A stretch of 5,047 nucleotides of DNA from Chloroflexota bacterium (GTDB lineage Bacteria > Chloroflexota > Anaerolineae > UBA7937 > B3-Chlor). Within the stretch, counting starts at the first letter, position 1, and each line of letters opens with the position of its first letter. A program made the translations under genes and the position numbers. This document shows, in pieces, positions 1 to 4,542 of the stretch. The notes below the pieces were generated by a model that saw only the letters and a list, made by a program, of their open reading frames with translations, was not told the DNA's origin and ran no database searches. Where the stretch lies: the NCBI GenBank assembly GCA_030616025.1, contig JAUWYD010000113.1, positions 1-5,047 on the forward strand. The letters run 5' to 3'.

Positions 1-795
1 AATCTCAGCAAGTACGTTCTTCAAGCCAAGGACCTTGAGGGGAAGGCAGGACTCTTGGTCAAGGGATGCGACGCCCGAGCCATTGTTGAGCTCTTGAAAC
101 AACACCAGATCGAGCGAGAAAAGGTGGTGGTCGTAGGAGTGGCCTGCCAGGGTCAGGTTGATCCACGCAAGCTGGAAGAAGTGCTTGGCGTTCCAATGGA
201 GCAGGTGCAGGGAGTTGAGGATGCCGGCGACCAGTTCCTGGTCACCATTGGTGAGGATGACCGAAAGGTTGCGAAAGAGCAGGTGCTGTGGGACAAGTGC
301 TTGTACTGCAGGCACCCCGCAGCCTTTGAATACGACTTCACTTTGGGTGAGATTGTCCCGTTCTCGATTGATGCCGGCGAAAGCGAATTCGCTATGGTGG
401 AAGAACTTGAACAGCTTCCAGTCGAGGAGAGAAGGGCTTTCTGGCAGAAGCAGTTCGCCCGTTGCATGCGTTGCAACGCCTGCCGGGAGGTATGTTACGC
501 CTGCTACTGCAAAGAGTGCATATTTGACAGGAAGATGCCCAGGTGGCTCGACAAGCCCCCCTTGCTGCCTGAGAACGAGATCTATCACCTGATCAGGGCC
601 GTTCATCTGGCCGGGCGATGCATAGATTGCGGAGAGTGCGAAAGGGTATGCCCGATGAACATCCCTCTGAGCCGCCTGTACAAGAAGGTTCAGAAAGACA
701 TCGCCGAACTGTTTGACTACGAAGCGGGGATAGAGCTTGACGAGGTACCACCGCTTGTGAGCTTCGAGTTGGATGACCAGGACCCGTTCATGTAG
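1..795 (+). CDS. FrhB-like multi-[4Fe-4S] iron-sulfur electron-transfer protein (5' partial)
   Basis: The reading frame is open from the first base, so the true start lies outside the window; 264 residues are visible. The N-terminal part carries KGCDARA (residues 21-27) and GVACQG (46-51), which resemble the FrhB/FdhB-type (coenzyme F420 hydrogenase/dehydrogenase beta) fold. Cysteines follow in groups: C100/C103; C155, C158, C161, C165, C168, C170, C173; and a classic ferredoxin cluster C207-x2-C210-x2-C213-x3-C217-P. At least two [4Fe-4S] clusters are therefore likely. No signal peptide or membrane segment is visible in this portion, so a cytoplasmic electron-wiring subunit is inferred. The stop is 9 bases before the next GTG start, and the next gene's Shine-Dalgarno overlaps this stop codon, indicating an operon. 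The family is recognised but not the exact subunit name; a FlxB-like or Hdr-associated protein is plausible. F420 use cannot be inferred from the fold alone. Confidence 0.85.
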   Translation, partial: NLSKYVLQAKDLEGKAGLLVKGCDARAIVELLKQHQIEREKVVVVGVACQGQVDPRKLEEVLGVPMEQVQGVEDAGDQFLVTIGEDDRKVAKEQVLWDKCLYCRHPAAFEYDFTLGEIVPFSIDAGESEFAMVEELEQLPVEERRAFWQKQFARCMRCNACREVCYACYCKECIFDRKMPRWLDKPPLLPENEIYHLIRAVHLAGRCIDCGECERVCPMNIPLSRLYKKVQKDIAELFDYEAGIELDEVPPLVSFELDDQDPFM

Positions 796-804
796 GAGGG
801 CTCA

Positions 805-1833
805 GTGGGAAGGAAGAAGATACAGAAGTCTGACTTGAGTCGCTGGCTGGACAGGATAGCCCAAGAGCATGAGCTGATCGGCCCTGCGGAGGACGATGGC
901 GTCATTCGTTTTCAGCCGGTTGAGTCAAGCGCCGAAATAGCTGTGGAATTCGGGAACTCGGTCATTCCGCCCAAGAGTCTTTTCTTCCCTGCGGCTGAGA
1001 GCCTGTTTTCTTTCCACAAGAGGGGGAAGGAAATAGAGCTGGAAGCGACGGAGCCTCTGGACAGGGACAGGGTCGTGTTTGGCATTCGTAACTGCGATGT
1101 CCAGAGCCTGTCGCTTCTGGACCACGTCTTCGGGCAGGATCTAGAGGACATCTACTATCAAGAAAGGCGTGCTAGAACCGCGCTCATAGCGCTGGCCTGT
1201 CCCACGCCTCCCCGATCAAGCTGTTTCTGCACCACTTTCGGGATAGATCCGCTGTCCTCTGAGGGAAGTGACGTCCTGCTGACCGATGTGGACGATGTCT
1301 ATCTGGTCGACGTTGCCACCGAGAAGGGGGAGGGGCTGGTGTCACTGGCAGAGGACCTCTTCCCGGGGTTGACAGACGACGACACCCGGCAGCTTCAGCC
1401 GCGCCCGGCCGAGATGAAGAAGGTGGACATCAGCCAGTTGCGGGAAAAGACAGAGGCTCTGTGGGAAGATGAATTGTGGCAGAAGATAAGCCTTCCCTGT
1501 CTTGGCTGCGGCATCTGTACGTACGTCTGTCCTACCTGTCACTGCTTCGACATAGTGGATGTGGGGTCGACGTTGGACGGAGAGCGGTACCGTTGCTGGG
1601 ATTCCTGTATGTACAGCGACTTCGCCCTCATGGCAAGCGGAGAGAACCCACGCCCGACCAAGAGAGAAAGGATTCGCAACCGATACTTCCACAAGTTCAG
1701 TACCTTCGCTTCCAGGCATGGGACGGGGCATGCCTGTGTCGGTTGCGCAAGATGCCTCGTACATTGCCCAGGCGGTGTGGAGATCACTGAAGTCATCAAG
1801 GATATCCTGGCCAAGGAGGGCGCAAGTGGGTGA
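805..1833 (+). CDS. AsrA/HydB-like (sulfhydrogenase beta, FlxC-like) 4Fe-4S dicluster protein
   Basis: This 342-residue protein matches the sulfhydrogenase beta / anaerobic sulfite reductase A family, a soluble Fe-S subunit that passes electrons between a flavin NAD(P)H reductase and a catalytic partner. Visible motifs are GIRNCD (C97), LACPTPP (C132), SSCFC (C140, C142), the six-cysteine block C232-x2-C235-x2-C238-x3-C242-x2-C245-x-C247, C264 and C268, and a second ferredoxin block C311-x2-C314-x2-C317-x3-C321-P. Two [4Fe-4S] clusters are expected, and the extra conserved cysteines may hold more. The GTG start at 805 is set by AGGAGG at 794-799 with a 5-base spacer. The 3' end overlaps the flavin reductase gene by 8 bases, and that pairing (beta plus gamma subunits) is the normal arrangement in this family. 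The length is normal. Substrate specificity (sulfite, polysulfide, hydrogenase or Hdr partner) cannot be told from this subunit. Confidence 0.88.
   Translation: MGRKKIQKSDLSRWLDRIAQEHELIGPAEDDGVIRFQPVESSAEIAVEFGNSVIPPKSLFFPAAESLFSFHKRGKEIELEATEPLDRDRVVFGIRNCDVQSLSLLDHVFGQDLEDIYYQERRARTALIALACPTPPRSSCFCTTFGIDPLSSEGSDVLLTDVDDVYLVDVATEKGEGLVSLAEDLFPGLTDDDTRQLQPRPAEMKKVDISQLREKTEALWEDELWQKISLPCLGCGICTYVCPTCHCFDIVDVGSTLDGERYRCWDSCMYSDFALMASGENPRPTKRERIRNRYFHKFSTFASRHGTGHACVGCARCLVHCPGGVEITEVIKDILAKEGASG
1813..1819 (+). promoter_or_regulatory. Shine-Dalgarno fixing the GTG start of the flavin reductase gene
   Basis: AAGGAGG at 1813-1819 stands 6 bases before GTG 1826. It lies inside the last codons of the upstream gene. 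This decides the start, because the reading frame stays open much further upstream (to 1559) but only as an out-of-frame shadow of the AsrA-like gene. Confidence 0.8.
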
Positions 1834-2662
1834 TAATATCTACCTGCCCTGGATAGCCACCATCACGGAGGTGCGGCCGGAGACGCCGGACACCAGCACC
1901 TTCGTCGTTGCAATCGACGATAGCCAACTGAGGGAGTCATTCACCTATCTGCCCGGGCAGTTTGCGGAACTGTCCATCTTCGGAGTGGGAGAATGTCCGG
2001 TTGGCATCGCCTCCTCGCCGACCTGGGAGGGGGCCCTGGAGTTCTGCGTCCGGGCTGTGGGCACGGTGACGAATGCCATACACGACTTGGACGTCGGGGA
2101 CAAGCTGGGGGTCAGGGGACCTCTGGGCAATTCATGGCCCACAAGCGAGATCGAGGGCAAGGATCTGCTCTTCATCGGGGGTGGGATCGGTTTGCCCCCT
2201 CTGCGTTCCCTAATCCACTATGTATTGGACAACAGGGAGCGGTATGGAGCGGTAGAGATCATCTATGGAGCCAGGAGTCCACAAGACCTGGTTTACAAGC
2301 AGGAGTTGAAGCAATGGGAGGAGCAGTCCGACGTAGATCTCTATGTCACAGTGGATGCAGGAGATGGGGCGTGGGAGGGACCCGTGGGCTTTGTCCCTCC
2401 CTTCCTTCGGGAGATCAACCCCACCCCTGAGAACAAGGTGGCCTTCACTTGCGGACCGCCGATCATGATCAAGCTAGTAGTGGAGGCGTTGGAGGACATG
2501 GGGTACGTCGACGCCAACATAGTCACCACATTGGAGATGAAGATGAAATGCGGCGTAGGTAAATGCGGTCGCTGCAACATCGGCGACAGATACATATGCC
2601 GCGATGGGCCCGTGTTTAGCTTCGAACAGTTGAGGCAGATACCTGGAGCGCTTGAAGCCTAG
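1826..2662 (+). CDS. AsrB/HydG-like FAD/NAD(P)-binding oxidoreductase with [2Fe-2S] cluster
   Basis: The product has 278 residues from the GTG at 1826. It has the layout of the ferredoxin-NADP reductase / dihydroorotate dehydrogenase electron-transfer (PyrK, AsrB, sulfhydrogenase gamma) family. An N-terminal FAD-binding beta-barrel contains LPGQFAEL (42-49), GIASSP (60-65) and the GDKLGVRGPLGNSW segment (91-104). The Rossmann-like nucleotide domain begins at FIGGGIGLPPLRS (116-128), and TCGPPIM (208-214) is the usual pyridine nucleotide motif. The C-terminal [2Fe-2S] ligands are C232-x4-C237-x2-C240-x7-C248. The expected role is to oxidise NADH or NADPH (or reduce NAD(P)+) and exchange electrons with the neighbouring Fe-S proteins. 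It overlaps the AsrA-like gene by 8 bases, so translation is probably coupled. It corresponds best to the FlxA / sulfhydrogenase gamma role in NAD(P)H:Hdr-type complexes. The NADH versus NADPH preference is not readable here. Confidence 0.9.
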   Translation: MGDNIYLPWIATITEVRPETPDTSTFVVAIDDSQLRESFTYLPGQFAELSIFGVGECPVGIASSPTWEGALEFCVRAVGTVTNAIHDLDVGDKLGVRGPLGNSWPTSEIEGKDLLFIGGGIGLPPLRSLIHYVLDNRERYGAVEIIYGARSPQDLVYKQELKQWEEQSDVDLYVTVDAGDGAWEGPVGFVPPFLREINPTPENKVAFTCGPPIMIKLVVEALEDMGYVDANIVTTLEMKMKCGVGKCGRCNIGDRYICRDGPVFSFEQLRQIPGALEA

Positions 2663-2679
2663 GTGAGGATTCTTGTCGT

Positions 2680-3165
2680 ATGAAGGAGGACTCTGTCGAC
2701 GATTTGATGAAAGAGACCAGGGCCCTCCTCTGCGTTGAGTGCGGGAAATGTGCCTCTGCCTGTCCCATGACGGAGATCTTCGAGGACTTCTCCTACGAGG
2801 CCTCGCCGCGGGGGATCGTGGAGAAGGCGCTGTTTGGCTTTGATGTCCTCACCGATGTCGGCATCTGGTTCTGTCTGACGTGCGAGGTGTGTACCCAGTT
2901 GTGTCCGGCGGGGGTGAGATTTCGAGATTTCGTTCAAGGGGTGCGTGCCTTAGCCATAGAAGAGGGTGTGACGGAGCACGGCCTCTTCTGCGAGCGATGT
3001 GGTCAATTCATAGTCCCGATGCACACTGTGAACTACATCCGAGGGAAGTTGAACGGAGGCGAAGTCCCTGATGGGTACCTCTGCATGTGCCCGAGGTGTC
3101 GACAGTATGACTTCACGGCAAAGATGAGGGCTCTTAGTCCCGGAAGGAGCAGGGTCAAGTTGTGA
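2680..3165 (+). CDS. HdrC-like 4Fe-4S dicluster protein with extra cysteine-rich tail
   Basis: This 161-residue protein resembles heterodisulfide reductase subunit C. Two ferredoxin blocks, C18-x2-C21-x2-C24-x3-C28-P and C65-x2-C68-x2-C71-x3-C75-P, are separated by an all-alpha-type spacer containing SPRGIVEKALFG. HdrC relays electrons between HdrA and the CCG-domain subunit HdrB. Beyond the usual HdrC core is a tail of about 60 residues with C104-x2-C107-G and C135-x-C137-x2-C140. It looks like a small metal-binding (zinc-ribbon-like or Fe-S) knuckle, and its function is unknown to me. The ATG at 2680 follows AGGTGAGG (2661-2668) with a long 11-base spacer. TTG 2704 or ATG 2707, behind AAGGAGGA (2683-2690), are alternative starts that would remove 8 or 9 residues without touching a motif. 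The 3' end overlaps the next gene by 4 bases (GTGA). No HdrB gene follows, which is unusual. Confidence 0.83.
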   Translation: MKEDSVDDLMKETRALLCVECGKCASACPMTEIFEDFSYEASPRGIVEKALFGFDVLTDVGIWFCLTCEVCTQLCPAGVRFRDFVQGVRALAIEEGVTEHGLFCERCGQFIVPMHTVNYIRGKLNGGEVPDGYLCMCPRCRQYDFTAKMRALSPGRSRVKL

Positions 3166-3449
3166 AGGTAAATCTCCGTCTTATGGCTCTGCCAGCTCTA
3201 GCCAAGGCGATGGGAGGCAGGAAACTGGAGATAGATTTCCCCGGGGAGACGGTTGCGGATCTCCTGGATCATATTGTGGAGCAGTATGGACGGGCAGCGA
3301 AGGAAGCCCTCCTGGATGAGGAAGGCGATCTGGACACCATAATCCAGATCCTGATAAACGAGCGACAATGGGTCGTGCACGACGAACTGCATGTGCCCTT
3401 GAGCGAGGGGGACGATGTGGTCCTTATGCTGCTGGTTGCTGGGGGGTAG
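3162..3449 (+). CDS. MoaD/ThiS-family ubiquitin-like sulfur carrier protein
   Basis: A 95-residue protein starting with GTG in a GTGA overlap with the HdrC-like stop. AAGGAG (3144-3149) lies 12 bases upstream, so translational coupling is likely. It has the beta-grasp pattern of MoaD/ThiS: an N-terminal beta strand (VNLRLMA), a central helix after ETVADLLDHIVEQYG, a variable stretch with IQILINERQWVVHDEL, the late DDVVLMLLVAGG strand, and a terminal Gly94-Gly95. The diglycine tail is the site where a ThiF/MoeB-type E1 adenylates these proteins before thiocarboxylation. That chemistry is family knowledge; no E1 or molybdopterin gene is in the window. Possible roles are sulfur delivery for molybdenum or tungsten pterin, thiamine or another cofactor, or a dedicated sulfur carrier for the upstream redox complex. 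The family is clear, but the specific pathway is not. It is the last gene of the redox operon, ahead of a terminator. Confidence 0.82.
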   Translation: MKVNLRLMALPALAKAMGGRKLEIDFPGETVADLLDHIVEQYGRAAKEALLDEEGDLDTIIQILINERQWVVHDELHVPLSEGDDVVLMLLVAGG

Positions 3450-3488
3450 ATGGACCGAGGGCTTTCGGGTCTGGAAACGGAACAAAGC

Positions 3489-3512
3489 CGCCCGCTAAGA
3501 CCGGGCGATTTT
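3489..3512 (+). terminator. Intrinsic terminator closing the redox operon
   Basis: CGCCCG (3489-3494) pairs perfectly with CGGGCG (3502-3507) around a 7-base loop and is followed by ATTTT (3508-3512). The stem is only 6 bp but all G-C, and the U-run is short, so efficiency may be moderate. It lies 40 bases after the MoaD/ThiS-like stop and just before the infC promoter, as expected for an operon boundary. Confidence 0.6.
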
Positions 3513-3527
3513 CACGTTGCGCTGCAT

Positions 3528-3556
3528 TTGACTTGTCGGCATGAATGTGGTATAGT
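3528..3556 (+). promoter_or_regulatory. Sigma-70-type promoter for the infC-rpmI-rplT operon
   Basis: The -35 box TTGACT (3528-3533) and the -10 box TATAGT (3551-3556) are separated by exactly 17 bases. TG at 3548-3549 followed by one base makes an extended -10. Transcription would start near 3563, leaving a leader of about 100 nt before infC. It sits between the terminator and the translation operon and faces the right way. This is the only near-consensus promoter I noticed in the window. Confidence 0.8.
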
Positions 3557-3619
3557 TGCTGATTAGAAGAGGATTTCTTCAGCTTATTTCCCCTGTTCTG
3601 TGCTCAGGGTATTAGGAGG

Positions 3620-3670
3620 ATGTTGATAGGTAGACTGTCTCGTAGCCCACAACGAGGTGAAAGACATTAG
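3620..3670 (+). CDS. Possible 16-codon leader peptide (uORF) ending on the infC start
   Basis: ATG 3620 opens a frame encoding MLIGRLSRSPQRGERH and stops at TAG 3668-3670, sharing one base with the proposed infC AUU (CATTAG). AGGAGG (3614-3619) directly abuts the ATG, which is too close for good initiation. TTG 3623, with a 3-base spacer, is an alternative start in the same frame. If translated, the ribosome would unwind the hairpin masking the infC Shine-Dalgarno and stop exactly at the infC start, a classical coupling layout. The peptide is arginine-rich and resembles no family I know. It may equally be chance, with AGGAGG serving another purpose. Confidence 0.3.
   Translation: MLIGRLSRSPQRGERH
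3636..3659 (+). promoter_or_regulatory. Hairpin sequestering the infC Shine-Dalgarno
   Basis: CTCGT (3639-3643) pairs perfectly with ACGAG (3652-3656) around an 8-base loop. Three G-U wobbles extend the stem outward (3638 with 3657, 3637 with 3658, 3636 with 3659), giving 8 bp. The 3' arm contains the whole GAGGTG of the infC ribosome binding site. Folding would reduce infC initiation unless the stem is opened. Stability was judged by eye and is only modest. Confidence 0.45.
3654..3659 (+). promoter_or_regulatory. infC Shine-Dalgarno that points to an AUU start
   Basis: GAGGTG is fully complementary to the CACCUC core of the usual 16S 3' end. It lies 6 bases before ATT 3666, an ideal distance. 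The alternative GTG at 3657 is itself part of this element and has no properly spaced Shine-Dalgarno of its own; AGGAGG is 37 bases away. Confidence 0.6.
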
Positions 3671-4193
3671 GAAGAGGCGACGCATCAACGAGGGGATTAG
3701 GGCCAAAGAGGTGCGCCTAATCGGGGAAAAAGGCGATCGACTGGGCATAGTTCCCTTGACGGAGGCCTTGGAAATCGCCCGGGGACAGAATCTGGACTTG
3801 GTCGAGGTTGCCCCCGACGCGGATCCTCCTGTCTGCCGCTTGCTGGACTACGGAAAGTACAGCTACGAACGGGCGAAGAAAGCCCGGGAGGCAAGGAAGT
3901 CGCACAAGCCTGCCGAGCTCAAGGAGATACGCCTGCGGCCCAAGACCGGTGACCATGACATCAATTTCAAGGTCAACCGCATGCGCAGCTTCTTGGAGGA
4001 GGGCTACAAGGTAAAGGTACGGGTGCTGTTTCGCGGTCGCGAGATCACCCATCCAGAGATAGCCCAGGAGAGGTTAAAAGGCATTGCGACCGACCTGGCG
4101 GATGTGTCTGTCATCGAATACTATCCCCGTATGGAGGGCAGGAGCATGTTCATGATCCTCTCTCCAGGTAAGACGAAGAAAAAGGCGAGCTAG
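3666..4193 (+). CDS. infC: Translation initiation factor IF-3 (probable AUU start)
   Basis: IF3 binds the 30S subunit, blocks premature 50S joining and checks the start codon and initiator tRNA. From AUU 3666 the protein has 175 residues, a typical length. RINEGIRAKEVRLIG opens the N-terminal domain; the signature PPVCRLLDYGKY is at 54-65; a Lys/Arg-rich linker helix follows; the C-terminal domain contains RPKTGDHDINFK (91-102) and FRGREITHP (122-130) and ends in a basic tail. The start is a choice. GTG 3657 would add three residues, but only AUU has a well-placed Shine-Dalgarno (GAGGTG), and AUU or similar rare starts are established for infC in Escherichia coli and relatives, where IF3 discriminates against its own start. 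It is first in the operon after the promoter at 3528-3556. Identity is certain; the AUU start is likely but unproven. Confidence 0.95.
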   Translation: MRKRRRINEGIRAKEVRLIGEKGDRLGIVPLTEALEIARGQNLDLVEVAPDADPPVCRLLDYGKYSYERAKKAREARKSHKPAELKEIRLRPKTGDHDINFKVNRMRSFLEEGYKVKVRVLFRGREITHPEIAQERLKGIATDLADVSVIEYYPRMEGRSMFMILSPGKTKKKAS

Positions 4194-4220
4194 GTATCCA
4201 GCGGCAAGTGAGGAAACTTC

Positions 4221-4245
4221 AGACGGGCGCCACTGGCGCCCGTCT
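4221..4245 (+). other. Perfect 11-bp stem-loop between infC and rpmI
   Basis: AGACGGGCGCC (4221-4231) and GGCGCCCGTCT (4235-4245) are exact inverse complements around the 3-base loop ACT. Intrinsic-terminator strength is expected from the stem, but CTATGCCG follows instead of a U-tract. It is therefore more likely a pausing, RNase processing, stabilising or protein-binding element adjusting infC versus rpmI-rplT output than a full terminator. It ends 41 bases before the rpmI start. Confidence 0.7.
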
Positions 4246-4286
4246 CTATGCCGTGGCGGAGAGTAGCTCTTCCCAAGGAGGGTTCC

Positions 4287-4508
4287 ATGCCCAAGATGAA
4301 AACTCACAAAGCCTCCGCCAAGAGGTTCAAGAGGACTGCTTCGGGTAGAATACGACGAGTGAAGATCGGGAAGAGTCACCTGCGCCGGAAGAAGCCGGGT
4401 CGCGTCACTCGCTCCTTCGACAAAACCATGGAGGTCACCACTGCGGGGAGCGTGAAGCGGTTGAAAAGGTTAATGCCCTACGGCGGAAAGAAGCGCAAGC
4501 GTAGGTGA
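4287..4508 (+). CDS. rpmI: 50S ribosomal protein L35
   Basis: The 73-residue product begins MPKMKTHKASAKRFKRTASG, the hallmark of bacterial L35, and continues with KIGKSHLRRKKPGR and VKRLKRLMPYGG near the end. L35 is a small basic protein of the large subunit. The ATG at 4287 follows AAGGAGG (4275-4281) with a 5-base spacer. An in-frame ATG at 4248 would only add a non-L35 leader and lies beside the 4221-4245 hairpin. At 73 residues it is a little longer than the common 64-66, because of a basic GGKKRKRR tail. It is the second gene of the infC-rpmI-rplT operon and lies 34 bases before rplT. Confidence 0.96.
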   Translation: MPKMKTHKASAKRFKRTASGRIRRVKIGKSHLRRKKPGRVTRSFDKTMEVTTAGSVKRLKRLMPYGGKKRKRR

Positions 4509-4542
4509 GGCATAGGGACGCATTATCAAGGAGTAGTTAGAG

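Larger units (their letters stand above)
3563..3665 (+). promoter_or_regulatory. Structured 5' leader of infC
   Basis: This roughly 100-nt untranslated region is predicted from the promoter. It contains GAAGA/TCTTC (3566-3570 with 3576-3580), CCCTG/CAGGG (3591-3595 with 3605-3609), a strong AGGAGG at 3614-3619, and a hairpin covering the infC Shine-Dalgarno (3636-3659). In several bacteria the infC-rpmI-rplT operon is controlled by L20 binding to an mRNA leader; that is established for other lineages. The present leader shows no obvious copy of those known structures by eye, so regulation by L20 is only an inference. Confidence 0.45.

Noticed and set aside
158..592. 144-codon open frame on the plus strand
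   Set aside because: It overlaps the FrhB-like gene in another frame and shows no domain or motif, while the FrhB-like frame has conserved cysteine clusters.
1342..1764. 140-codon open frame on the minus strand
   Set aside because: It is antisense to the well-supported AsrA-like gene, has unlike-protein composition and no ribosome binding context; treated as a shadow of GC-rich coding sequence.
1559..1825. Upstream extension of the flavin reductase reading frame by 89 codons
   Set aside because: It overlaps the C-terminal cysteine-rich end of the AsrA-like protein, has no family similarity, and GTG 1826 has an ideal Shine-Dalgarno.
1993..2430. 145-codon open frame on the plus strand
   Set aside because: It is a frame-shifted shadow of the flavin reductase, whose own frame carries all FAD, nucleotide and [2Fe-2S] motifs.
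3451..3473. Hairpin just after the MoaD/ThiS-like stop (GACCGA with TCGGGTC)
   Set aside because: It needs a bulged G and two wobbles and is not followed by a T-run; the 3489-3512 element is the better terminator.
3657..3665. GTG 3657 as the infC start
   Set aside because: It is possible and would add only three residues, but it lacks a properly spaced Shine-Dalgarno and sits within the GAGGTG that serves ATT 3666.
3563..3665. Known L20-leader or riboswitch class in the infC leader
   Set aside because: I could not recognise the conserved core of any named class by eye; a covariance-model search would be needed to assign one.
4258..4272. Small GGAGAG/CTCTTC hairpin before the rpmI Shine-Dalgarno
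   Set aside because: Six pairs with one wobble, and it leaves the Shine-Dalgarno free; too weak to claim a regulatory role.
4248..4286. Earlier ATG giving L35 an extra 13 residues
   Set aside because: The added sequence is not L35-like and spans the true rpmI Shine-Dalgarno; ATG 4287 matches the family N terminus exactly.
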